Assembly: GCF_000428825.1 (NCBI RefSeq)
Contig: NZ_AUAR01000002.1
Coordinates: 124,001-188,000, forward strand
From: Desulfomicrobium escambiense DSM 10707
GTDB taxonomy: Bacteria; Desulfobacterota; Desulfovibrionia; Desulfovibrionales; Desulfomicrobiaceae
Length of the DNA: 64,000 bases
Reading direction: 5' to 3'
Part shown: piece after piece, positions 18,124-25,077 of the stretch
Position numbering within the stretch: the first letter of the stretch is position 1
Layout: each line of letters starts with the position of its first letter
The notes under the pieces: generated by a model
Database searches by the model: none
Seen by the model: the letters and a program-made list of their open reading frames with translations, nothing else
Told to the model about the DNA's origin: nothing
Program-made: the position numbers and the translations under genes

Positions 18124-18352
18124 TGCCGCCCCATTTATCGTGCATCGCCTCGATCTCCTGATCGCTCGCAAAATCGCCGGCATCCGCTTCTCCCAGCGCC
18201 TGAGAAATCTCGTTCACCTGCCACGACTCCCGCTCGAGAAATTCCATGATGGCCTGCCCGGCAAGAAATGACTTCGTTCTGCCGGTAGCCTTGGCCAAAT
18301 CTCCCAAACGATCCATGGCTTCATCAGGTAGCCGCATGGACATGACGCTCAT
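18113..18352 (-). CDS. Ribbon-helix-helix antitoxin (ParD-like)
   Basis: A 79-residue protein whose first 45 residues form a ribbon-helix-helix DNA-binding domain (MSMRLPDEAMDRLGDLAKATGRTKSFLAGQAIMEF), followed by an acidic C-terminus that would wrap the toxin. It neutralises the overlapping ParE-like toxin and should repress its own promoter. GGAGG lies four to five bases before the ATG at 18352. A perfect 10-bp palindrome ATGTATACAT is found about 40 bp upstream and is a candidate operator. Confidence 0.88.
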   Translation of the reverse strand: MSVMSMRLPDEAMDRLGDLAKATGRTKSFLAGQAIMEFLERESWQVNEISQALGEADAGDFASDQEIEAMHDKWGGNAR

Positions 18353-18383
18353 AACTCCTCCTCGGCAGATAAAAATGGCTGAG

Positions 18384-18399
18384 GATACAATGTATACAT
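18384..18399 (-). promoter_or_regulatory. Candidate operator/promoter of the ParDE-like module
   Basis: Contains ATGTATACAT (18390-18399), a perfect palindrome. Read on the gene strand the element is TGTATACATTGTATCC, with two TGTAT-like units. Position, about 40 bp before the antitoxin start, fits an autoregulatory site for a ribbon-helix-helix repressor. Confidence 0.4.
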
Positions 18400-18455
18400 C
18401 GAACTACGCACAGAAATCAGCTATGACTCTTGCCGTGCAGAGTCAAGGCCGACTC

Positions 18456-18953
18456 TTACGAAACCAGAATGGCCTTCAAATCCTTCAGCAGCAGAAAAAG
18501 GTGATACGGATCGGTCACGCTCGGCTCGAAATCCCAGGAAGCATACCATGCCCGTGCCTGCTCGTCCTTGGCATGCACCAGAATAGCCCTGATCCCCGCT
18601 ATGTCCGCCGCTTGGAGTGTCCGTAACAAGGCGTCCTTCAGGAGCGCCCGCCCAAGGCCTTTACGCTGAAACTCCGCATCCACCAACAGTCTGGCCAAAA
18701 TCATGACCGGCACGGGATGCCGCGCCAGCCCTTTGCAAACCCTGCCTGGCGCATCCGCGGGCGACACGCTCCCGACGGCAAGGGAATAGAAGCCGACCAC
18801 CCGCCCCTGTGCGATGCTGACATACGTCTGGGCGCTGCCGGCCTTCTGACTGAGCAACGCGTACCGCTGCAGGAACTGATTGAGCGCGGGCTGGCCGCAG
18901 TCGAATCGGTCAACGTCGTCGCCGGGACGCAGCTTGCGCACGGGTTCGAACAT
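18456..18953 (-). CDS. GNAT acetyltransferase toxin, TacT-like
   Basis: A 165-residue GNAT-fold protein. It has the TacT-family features DRFDCGQPALNQFLQRYA near residues 15-32, a VVGFYSLAVGSV strand, the acetyl-CoA-binding QRKGLGRALL, and a C-terminal FEPSVTDPYHLFLLLKDL. Characterised relatives acetylate the amino group of aminoacyl-tRNA and stop translation. Its ATG shares one base with the antitoxin stop (TGATG). Together with the DUF1778-type gene upstream it is a complete type II toxin-antitoxin pair, the second in 1.4 kb. Confidence 0.9.
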   Translation of the reverse strand: MFEPVRKLRPGDDVDRFDCGQPALNQFLQRYALLSQKAGSAQTYVSIAQGRVVGFYSLAVGSVSPADAPGRVCKGLARHPVPVMILARLLVDAEFQRKGLGRALLKDALLRTLQAADIAGIRAILVHAKDEQARAWYASWDFEPSVTDPYHLFLLLKDLKAILVS

Positions 18954-19231
18954 CAGCCGAGCACCCCGGCATCGGCGATGAGGCTGCGAAGCCTGGCCTT
19001 GGTCTGCACAGGCCTGTCGAGGGCTTTCTCGAAGGCCGCCCACTGCTCCTCCCCAAGCTCGAAATGGCGCCGCTCGGAAAGAGCCTGGTTTGCGGCGTTG
19101 ACGCCCGCCTCCAGCAGAAACTCGCTCACGCTCTTATGACTGGCCTGCGCGGCCTCCTGCAGCAACTGCTTCACGGAAATGCTCGCTCGAACATCGATCC
19201 TTTCGGTTTTGGACATGGTTGTGGTTGCCAT
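18953..19231 (-). CDS. DUF1778/TacA-like antitoxin
   Basis: A 92-residue protein with an N-terminal ribbon-helix-helix region (TERIDVRASISVKQLLQEAAQ) and a C-terminal toxin-binding tail containing FELGEEQWAAFEKALDRP, which is the DUF1778 hallmark. GGAGG lies five bases before the ATG at 19231, so this start is chosen over one nine codons earlier. Upstream, two GTTGTC units 12 bp apart and a GTCATGAC palindrome near 19273-19285 could be the autoregulatory site. The pair lies 78 bp from the RAYT left-end repeat. Confidence 0.9.
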   Translation of the reverse strand: MATTTMSKTERIDVRASISVKQLLQEAAQASHKSVSEFLLEAGVNAANQALSERRHFELGEEQWAAFEKALDRPVQTKARLRSLIADAGVLG

Positions 19232-19300
19232 AGTGCCTCCAGAATTTGTCACCCGCATAATGTACCGACAACGTCATGACAACCTATGATTTCAAAAATA

Positions 19301-19332
19301 AGTCAAATAAGGGGTCAAATCTTCCTTTGACT
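19301..19332. repeat. Left-end hairpin of the RAYT element
   Basis: An imperfect hairpin whose inner 20 bp are inverted relative to the right-end copies at 21933 and 22077. It sits 30 bp before the RAYT start, where RAYT genes commonly carry their recognition palindromes. Confidence 0.65.
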
Positions 19333-19361
19333 CAACCAGCCACCGACGCTACCAAACACCC

Positions 19362-20333
19362 ATGGCACGACCACTCAGAATCGAATTCGAAGGCGCATGG
19401 CACCATGTCATGAACCGCGGCCGGCAACGGGAAGTCATTTTCCGCGATCCGGAGGACTACAAGGCATTCACCGGCCTGCTCAAGAGCACCTCGGAGATGT
19501 TCCGCCTGGGCGTCGCGGCCTATTGCCTGATGCCCAACCATTACCATCTGCTTCTCCAGACTCCGGAGGCCAACCTGGCCCGCGCCATGCGGCATCTCGG
19601 CGGGGTGTACACGCAGTGGTTCAACCGGCGGCACGGCCTGGACGGGCAGCTTTTCCGCGGAAGGTACAAGGCCATTTTGGTCGGGGAGGACGAATACCTG
19701 CAGGGTTTGGTCCGCTACATCCACCACAATCCGCTCAAGGCAGGGATGGTCAAAACGCTGGAAGAGTACCCCTGGAGCAGCCACCTCGGCTATCTGCGAC
19801 GAGGAGACGCCTGGAAATGGCTGCACACCGGCCCGCTTCTCGCGCAATTCTCCGACGACCCGGCCAAGGCGCGCGCCGAATACCGCCGCTTCATGGCCCG
19901 GGATGACGACGAAAACATCGAAAGGGTCTTTTCGCTCAAGAAACTTCCCACCATTCTCGGCAATTCGGAATTCGTGCAGACCATCAAGGACCACTTCTTC
20001 GCCGCCAAACTCAGCCCGGAGGTCCCGCAGTCACGGCAGCTCGCGCCTGTTACGGCAGAAGATATCAGGAAAGCTGTCTGCAACGTCTACGGGGTCGAAG
20101 AGGAAACCATGAACTCCTCGTCCCGAGGCATCACCAACGAACCCCGCGACGTGGCCATGTACCTGGCCCGAACCCTCAGAGGCGACAGCCTCAATCGCAT
20201 TGCCGCAAAGTTCAAAATTGAAAAATACAGCACCGTCGCCAGCGCCATCTCGCGAATCAAGATGAGAATTGTGGCAGACAAGGACCTTGCGGGTAGGGTG
20301 GAGAGAAGCAAAAGGGAAATCGGGAAGAGATAA
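19362..20333 (+). CDS. REP-associated tyrosine transposase (RAYT, Y1 family)
   Basis: A 323-residue single-strand DNA transposase. The Y1 domain has the HUH metal motif as HYH at residues 60-62 and the nucleophilic tyrosine at 119 (VRYIHHNPLKAG). Other family motifs are AWHHVMNRG and GQLFRGRYKAILV. The C-terminal 80 residues resemble DnaA domain IV (RDVAMYLARTLRG ... YSTVASAISRIK), a usual add-on in this subfamily. RAYTs cut and join short palindromes and are thought to spread REP/REPIN sequences. The gene is intact. Its 3' 240 bp are duplicated twice about 1.5 kb downstream, with one stretch of 100 bp (20172-20271) identical to 21773-21872. Confidence 0.93.
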   Translation: MARPLRIEFEGAWHHVMNRGRQREVIFRDPEDYKAFTGLLKSTSEMFRLGVAAYCLMPNHYHLLLQTPEANLARAMRHLGGVYTQWFNRRHGLDGQLFRGRYKAILVGEDEYLQGLVRYIHHNPLKAGMVKTLEEYPWSSHLGYLRRGDAWKWLHTGPLLAQFSDDPAKARAEYRRFMARDDDENIERVFSLKKLPTILGNSEFVQTIKDHFFAAKLSPEVPQSRQLAPVTAEDIRKAVCNVYGVEEETMNSSSRGITNEPRDVAMYLARTLRGDSLNRIAAKFKIEKYSTVASAISRIKMRIVADKDLAGRVERSKREIGKR

Positions 20334-20375
20334 GGGAAGATGTGGTCCCTTCATGTCTGACGCGGTCGCCCTGCC

Positions 20376-21608
20376 TCACAAAAAACCGAACATCCATAAT
20401 GGGATCCTACGGCCTGCGCCGATCTCGATGTCGTCCAGAGCCAGCCAGGCGTTTTCAACCCCTTTTATCTGGCCGCCGTCCTTGCCTTTCCCCCCGATTT
20501 CGAAGGTCAGGCTACCGTCGACGAGAAAGTCGCCTTTTGCCGCAACCCTGACCGCATGGTCTGGCTGCAGCATGTTCAGGAAGAACGTTTCGCGGACCGC
20601 GCCCCTGTCCGCCGTAGCTGCTCCAGAAAGGGCATGATAGAGGTTGGGGTTGTTCAGATAGATTTTCTCGGGCTTCTCCATGGCACGCAACCCCTTGTCG
20701 CTCTTGGACACGGTCAGCAGAATGCCCGCCTCCTCCAGAAATCTGAGATAACTTTTCAGAGTCCGCTCATCGCCGATCTCAAGCATTCCCTTCAACGCCT
20801 TCATGTCCGGGGTGAACGGCACCATCCCCGACACGATGGCCAGCAGCTTACGCATCTTGCCCACGCTCGCCCCGCCGAGAGTGGGGTGGATGGCGGGCAG
20901 GTCCACCTCCAGGGCGGCCTGGACCTGCTGGGTCAGCGTGAGCTGGAACTGTGCCGTGTCCGGATATTCCAGAAAATACGGGTAATACCCGCGCGTCAAA
21001 TAATCTTGAAATAAAGCCAGCACCTTGCGCCCGCCCCGCTCCAGGGCTGCGACCACCCCTTCCGCCGCCCGCCCGTGGCCGTCTGTCAGGTCCGCAAGGC
21101 TCAATTTTTGGAACTCCAGCCCGTGGACCATGCCAAGGTATTCCCTGAACGAAAGCCCCCGCATCCGCAGGACCAGGGCTCTGCGGCTCAGATCATGGCT
21201 GCCGCGCACGATCTCCAGAGCCGAACTGCCCGAGGCCATGATTTTAAGGCCGGGAAAGGTGTCGGCCATGCTTTTAAGCTCCATTGCCCAGGCGGGATAT
21301 TTGTGGATTTCATCGAAGCAGACGAGCTCGCCGCCGTATTTGAAAAATTCATCGGCGATCTCGTACAACGACGACCGCGCAACGAGGAAATGATCGGCCT
21401 GAACGTAAAGGATCTTACGCGAGAAAATATCACCACCCGCGTGCGCCAGCAGCCGCTGGACCATGACCGTGGTCTTCCCGACCCCGCGTGAACCGACGAT
21501 GATGCATAAACGTCCCCCGGACAGAGCGTCCACGAAAAACGAACGCCGGTAGGGGCGCTTGCGGACACGAATCAATGTCTGGCTGAGAGCGAAAAGATCG
21601 TCGAGCAT
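20376..21608 (-). CDS. AAA ATPase with DUF4143-type C-terminal region
   Basis: A 410-residue cytoplasmic ATPase. Walker A is GSRGVGKTT at residues 39-47, Walker B is VCFDEIHK, and ASGSSALEI is the sensor-1 region. The C-terminal half, with LKSYLRFLEEAGIL, PEKIYLNNPNL and a final restriction-nuclease-like VDGSLTFEIGGKGK, matches the widespread AAA/DUF4143 family, whose function is unknown although it is often found in genomic islands. AAGGAG precedes the ATG and a perfect GGATTTAAATCC palindrome (21629-21640) lies about 20 bp upstream. It lies between direct repeats of the RAYT 3' end, in the opposite orientation to them. Confidence 0.85.
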   Translation of the reverse strand: MLDDLFALSQTLIRVRKRPYRRSFFVDALSGGRLCIIVGSRGVGKTTVMVQRLLAHAGGDIFSRKILYVQADHFLVARSSLYEIADEFFKYGGELVCFDEIHKYPAWAMELKSMADTFPGLKIMASGSSALEIVRGSHDLSRRALVLRMRGLSFREYLGMVHGLEFQKLSLADLTDGHGRAAEGVVAALERGGRKVLALFQDYLTRGYYPYFLEYPDTAQFQLTLTQQVQAALEVDLPAIHPTLGGASVGKMRKLLAIVSGMVPFTPDMKALKGMLEIGDERTLKSYLRFLEEAGILLTVSKSDKGLRAMEKPEKIYLNNPNLYHALSGAATADRGAVRETFFLNMLQPDHAVRVAAKGDFLVDGSLTFEIGGKGKDGGQIKGVENAWLALDDIEIGAGRRIPLWMFGFL

Positions 21609-21712
21609 GGCGGTCTCCTTTTGTGATAGGATTTAAATCCGACCATACTGGCATTTAATTAGGATCGCAATCCCGATTACATGAGAACAGCTTGCCCAGA
21701 ATTTTCCAGGCG

Positions 21713-21952
21713 ATGTCCTCCGCTAGTGGCGCCACCAACGAACCCCGCGACGTGGCCATGCATCTGGCCCGCACCCTCAGAGGCGACAGCCTCAATCGCA
21801 TTGCCGCAAAGTTCAAAATTGAAAAATACAGCACCGTCGCCAGCGCCATCTCGCGAATCAAGATGAGAATTGAGGCAGACAAAGACTTGGCGGACAGGGT
21901 GGAGAGGAGCAAAAGGGAGATTGAGAAGAGACAAAGGAAGACTTGACCCCTT
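21713..21952 (+). pseudogene. RAYT 3'-end fragment, first copy
   Basis: About 235 bp homologous to the last quarter of the intact RAYT gene, reading in frame to its own stop at 21946. Encodes the DnaA-like C-terminal helices (RDVAMHLARTLRG ... ISRIKMRI) but none of the catalytic Y1 domain. It begins at the position matching the ATGAACTCC of the intact gene and ends with the right-end repeat. An open frame of 84 codons starts at 21692, but the upstream part is unrelated. Either a remnant of a second RAYT or a duplicated tail; expression is doubtful. Confidence 0.8.
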
Positions 21953-21956
21953 TGCC

Positions 21957-22096
21957 TTCAAATTGAAAAATACAGCACCGTCGCCAGCGCCATCTCACGA
22001 ATCAAGATAAGAATTGAGGCGGACAAAGACTTGGCGGATAGGGTGGAGAGGAGCAAAAGGGAGATCGAAATGAGACAAAGAAAGATTTGACCCCTT
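21957..22096 (+). pseudogene. RAYT 3'-end fragment, second copy
   Basis: A shorter, 140-bp copy of the RAYT 3' end that starts at the FKIEKYST codons and runs to its own stop, again followed by the GATTTGACCCCTT right-end repeat. It abuts the first fragment with only four bases between them, so the two are tandem. A TTGACCCCTTTGTCCC unit is then repeated around 22087-22120. Confidence 0.75.
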
Positions 22097-22471
22097 TGTC
22101 CCTTGACCCCTTTGTCCCTTTGGCGTGGGATCGAAGATTATCTGGCCGTCGCAAGGCGGTGGGGCTGCTCCGGCGGCCTAGATCCTGCTGGGTGACTGGT
22201 GCGGCGAAATACGCCGACATCGCAAAGTTGATATTGCGAGAAAGGTAGAAGACAAAGAATTCCGAGGTATTACCTAGGCGGTTTCACTCGAGGCAAGAAA
22301 ACCTGATTTTCTGGCCCAGTGGAGCACTTTCTCTTGACCTCGGTCCTTTTGATGGGTGCCTCCATTGCCTTTCGCGTCATTTGAAGACGGTTTTGAGGTG
22401 ACTTTGTCAGCAGTCTCAGTGGCCTGTGCCTCTCCAATTGGAGAGGCACAGGCCACTGACATTTACGCAAA
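22097..22471. other. Gene-free stretch between the RAYT remnants and the pilin gene
   Basis: About 375 bp without a supportable gene. It starts with tandem TTGACCCCTTTGTCCC copies, continues with sequence that has stop codons in all frames and no recognisable protein, and ends with the 42-bp palindrome that follows the pilin gene. It may contain degraded insertion-element sequence. Confidence 0.5.
22417..22458. repeat. 42-bp perfect palindrome after the pilin gene
   Basis: Twenty-one bases (CAGTGGCCTGTGCCTCTCCA then A) are followed by their exact complement in reverse, centred at AATT. It lies 14 bp past the pilin stop. It could act as a transcript-end hairpin, though no T-run follows on the pilin strand. 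Confidence 0.75.
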
Positions 22472-22888
22472 TTAGTTATTAAAAGTACAATTTGCTCCAT
22501 TGTCGACAATATTTGCCGTCATATCGACACCATAATAACCTGTTGTCACAGTGACATCAGCGGACGTACTGACACTTGCAATGGCCGTAATCGCCGAAGT
22601 AGCAGTAACCATTGTCCCGTTAGAAGAAGTATAAACATATCCAGGAAATTTATTTCCAGGGACAGTACTATTGCACAGGCCACCGAATACAGTATTGTTA
22701 AGCGAATATTGTGCGGCCACTTCGGACATACAATTCTTCAAATCAGATTCACAAGCTGATTTCGAAGCATTCCTCTTATACTTCACAAACTGCGGAATCG
22801 CGATCGCCGCCAGGATGCCGATGATGGCCACGACGATCAGAAGTTCGACCAGGGTGAAACCTTTTTCATTCTTTCTGAACCGGTTCAT
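22472..22888 (-). CDS. Type IV pilin major-subunit-like protein
   Basis: A 138-residue prepilin. The leader MNRFRKNEKG is cut after Gly10, leaving mature Phe1 and Glu5, followed by the classical hydrophobic helix (FTLVELLIVVAIIGILAAIA). The 100-residue head has four cysteines and many serines, threonines and asparagines. Length and leader are those of a type IVa pilin. GGAGG lies five bases before the ATG at 22888. Base composition is visibly more AT-rich than neighbouring genes. No other pilus genes are in the window, so assembly must rely on machinery elsewhere. A sigma-54-like promoter lies upstream and a long palindrome directly downstream. Confidence 0.93.
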   Translation of the reverse strand: MNRFRKNEKGFTLVELLIVVAIIGILAAIAIPQFVKYKRNASKSACESDLKNCMSEVAAQYSLNNTVFGGLCNSTVPGNKFPGYVYTSSNGTMVTATSAITAIASVSTSADVTVTTGYYGVDMTANIVDNGANCTFNN

Positions 22889-22940
22889 ACAATCCTCCAC
22901 AAAAATTGGGTTGAGGTATCCATGCTTGTGGTGGGCCTCT

Positions 22941-22956
22941 ATCATCTTCCGTGCCA
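22941..22956 (-). promoter_or_regulatory. Candidate sigma-54 promoter of the pilin gene
   Basis: On the gene strand TGGCACGGAAGATGAT has the -24 GG and, after ten bases, GA where the -12 GC is expected. It lies about 55 bp before the pilin ATG. Pilin genes are often sigma-54 dependent; the imperfect -12 element makes this tentative. Confidence 0.35.
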
Positions 22957-23232
22957 GGTTGTCATTCCCTTTTTTTTCCGTTGGTTAGTCGAGAGCGGCA
23001 TTTTTTTGCGGGACTATGCCGACAAAATTTGTCAGTTCGTGGCGAATTTGGGCCAAATCCTGCCAATCCTTGACTTGCGCCCCAGATGACCTAAACCAAA
23101 TGGGGCTGAAAACGTCGTGTCCGGCTCGCCGGGGTGCATCGACGCAAAGCGAACCAGGTGTTTGCCGACAGATGGCCTGAGCCGAACTCGGGCACACTTC
23201 GTTATAGTAAAGTTACCAAATAAGGAGGAGCA
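22957..23232. promoter_or_regulatory. Pilin/Bax-inhibitor divergent region with two palindromes
   Basis: Contains GACAAA-A-TTTGTC (23021-23033) and ATTTGG-G-CCAAAT (23046-23058), two 13-bp perfect palindromes 25 bp apart. No gene is recognisable. A TATAGT sequence at 23203-23208 could be a -10 element for the rightward gene. Confidence 0.3.
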
Positions 23233-23937
23233 ATGAACTTCCAGACCATTTCCCGGACCCGGACCGATGTGCAGGCCACCAACCTGTTCCTGCGCGGGGT
23301 CTACAATTGGATGAGCCTGGGGCTCGGGCTCACGGCCCTTGTGGCCTACGCCGTGGCCACCACGCCGGCCTTGGCGCAGGCCATCTTCACGAACCCCATC
23401 CTGTTCTGGGGACTGATCCTGGCCCAGTTCGGCATGGTCATGGGATTGTCCGGCGCCGTGCACCGCATGTCCGCCGGAATGGCCACGGGCCTGTTCCTGC
23501 TTTACAGCGCCCTGAACGGCGCGACACTTTCGGTCATCCTGCTGGTGTACACGGCGGCCTCCATCTTCAAGGCCTTCATCGTCTGCACGGGCATGTTCGC
23601 GGCCATGAGCGTCTACGGCGCGACGACCAAGAAGGACCTGACCGGATGGGGCAGCTTCCTGTTCATGGGCCTCATCGGCATCATCATCGCGTCCATCGTC
23701 AACATCTTCATGGCCAGCTCGGCCCTGGACTTCGTCATCAGCGGCATCGGCGTCCTCATCTTCACGGGCCTGACCGCCTACGACACCCAGAAGCTCAAAG
23801 TCATGGGCGAGTCCGCGCCCATGGACGACGCCCTGGCCATCCGCCGAGGCACCATCCTCGGCGCCCTGACCCTGTACCTGGACTTCATCAACCTGTTCCT
23901 CTTCCTGCTCAGGTTCTTCGGGTCCTCCCGCGAATAA
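23233..23937 (+). CDS. Bax inhibitor-1/YccA family membrane protein
   Basis: A 234-residue protein with about seven membrane helices, the normal size for the family. Features include the N-terminal FLRGVYNWMSLGLGLTALVAY and the helix-7 region LTAYDTQKLK with the conserved aspartate. Bacterial relatives (YccA, YbhL, BsYetJ) modulate the FtsH protease or act as pH-sensitive calcium leak channels; which applies here is unknown. AAGGAGGAG precedes the ATG. It is followed by a strong terminator, so it is a single-gene unit just upstream of lpxK. Confidence 0.92.
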   Translation: MNFQTISRTRTDVQATNLFLRGVYNWMSLGLGLTALVAYAVATTPALAQAIFTNPILFWGLILAQFGMVMGLSGAVHRMSAGMATGLFLLYSALNGATLSVILLVYTAASIFKAFIVCTGMFAAMSVYGATTKKDLTGWGSFLFMGLIGIIIASIVNIFMASSALDFVISGIGVLIFTGLTAYDTQKLKVMGESAPMDDALAIRRGTILGALTLYLDFINLFLFLLRFFGSSRE

Positions 23938-23941
23938 CACC

Positions 23942-23966
23942 GGGCGGCGCAAGCCGCCCTTTTCCT
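23942..23966 (+). terminator. Terminator after the Bax inhibitor-1 gene
   Basis: Perfect 7-bp stem GGGCGGC-gcaa-GCCGCCC (23942-23959) followed by TTTTCCTTT, four bases after the stop codon. Confidence 0.85.
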
Positions 23967-23979
23967 TTGTGGCGTACCC

Positions 23980-25077
23980 ATGACCCCAGACCGCATCCTT
24001 GGCCTGCAAGAAAAATTCGCGCACATCCTGGGCCCGCTCAGCAAGGCCTACGCCCGGCTCATGCGCCTGCGCGCCCAGTTCTACCTGTCCGGCAAATGGG
24101 CCTCCTGGCGGCCGCCGGCGGCCTGCATCAGCGTCGGCAACATCTCCTGGGGCGGCACGGGCAAGACGCCCGTGGTCTCGTGGCTCCTGGACTGGGCCCG
24201 CGGCGAGGGCATCGACGCCACGGTCCTGACCCGGGGCTACGGCGGGCGCCCGCCGCACCTGCCCTACGAGGTCCAGCTCCTGAGCCCGCCCCGCGAGGCC
24301 GGGGACGAGCCCCTGCTCCTCAAGCGCACCCACCCGCAGGCCCGCATCCTGGTGGACCCCAAGCGCGTGCGGGCCGGAAAGACCGCGGGCCGCAACCGCA
24401 CGGACCTCTTCATCCTCGATGACGGGTACCAGCACCTGCGCATCCAGCGCGACCTGAACCTCTGCCTGCTCTCGCCGCGCGACCTGGACGAGGAGTGGAA
24501 CCGCGTCATCCCGGCCGGTTCCTGGCGCGAGGACGTCTCGGCGCTGAAGCGGGCCGACGCCTTCCTGGTCAACACCATGTTCGACAGCGACGACGGCTGC
24601 ATCGAAACCGTGGCCCGCATCAAGCTGACCCATCTGGGCAAACCCATCTTCTTCTTTCGCGTCACGGCCCGCGGCGTGGCCAACGCCCTGACCGGCGAGG
24701 CCATGGACACCCTCGACGGCACGCGCTTCGTCCTGGTCACGGCCATCGCCAACCCGGACAAGGTCTGCCAGACATGCAAGGGCGATCTGGGCGAAAAGCC
24801 CGTACGTCACTTGGTCTACCCGGACCATCACCCTTTCAGCGTCTCGGACTGGCAGGCCATCGTCGCCTCGGCCGAGCGCAACGCCTGCACGCACATCGTC
24901 TGTACGCCCAAAGACGCGGTCAAGCTGGCCCCCTTCGCCGACGAGCGGCTGTGGACCCCGCAGCTGACCACGACCTTCTCGGCCGCCGGCTCGCAGTCAT
25001 TCCGCGCCTGGCTCGACGAGCGCGTCCACATTTTACCCCGGAAACCACATGCCCCCGAAGAAACGAGCAACGAATAA
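23980..25077 (+). CDS. lpxK: Tetraacyldisaccharide 4'-kinase
   Basis: A 365-residue inner-membrane-associated kinase that phosphorylates the 4' position of the lipid A disaccharide. The P-loop SVGNISWGGTGKT at residues 51-63 and the following VLTRGYGG are characteristic, as are LDDGYQHLRIQRDL and the DHHPF-containing C-terminal region. It shows that the organism makes lipid A. It overlaps the 5' end of rnr by 29 bp in another frame, so the two are probably cotranscribed. Confidence 0.95.
   Translation: MTPDRILGLQEKFAHILGPLSKAYARLMRLRAQFYLSGKWASWRPPAACISVGNISWGGTGKTPVVSWLLDWARGEGIDATVLTRGYGGRPPHLPYEVQLLSPPREAGDEPLLLKRTHPQARILVDPKRVRAGKTAGRNRTDLFILDDGYQHLRIQRDLNLCLLSPRDLDEEWNRVIPAGSWREDVSALKRADAFLVNTMFDSDDGCIETVARIKLTHLGKPIFFFRVTARGVANALTGEAMDTLDGTRFVLVTAIANPDKVCQTCKGDLGEKPVRHLVYPDHHPFSVSDWQAIVASAERNACTHIVCTPKDAVKLAPFADERLWTPQLTTTFSAAGSQSFRAWLDERVHILPRKPHAPEETSNE

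Larger units (their letters stand above)
19301..22096 (+). mobile_element. RAYT element with inverted end repeats and duplicated 3' ends
   Basis: The element includes the RAYT gene, an oppositely oriented AAA ATPase gene and two RAYT 3' fragments. The left end at 19309-19328 (AAGGGGTCAAATCTTCCTTT) is the reverse complement, with one mismatch each, of right ends at 21933-21952 and 22077-22096, and with four mismatches of a sequence at 20332-20351 directly after the RAYT gene. The left end also forms a hairpin (AGTCAAA at 19301-19307 with TTTGACT at 19326-19332). Thus one left end and three right-end copies are present, showing that the tail region has been duplicated. Confidence 0.65.

Noticed and set aside
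18246-18626. Plus-strand 126-codon frame opposite the antitoxin and acetyltransferase genes
   Set aside because: It lies antisense to two supported genes and has no ribosome site or family motif.
22270-22509. 79-codon open frame overlapping the pilin 3' end
   Set aside because: It runs through the long palindrome, has no ribosome site and overlaps a well-supported gene in another frame.
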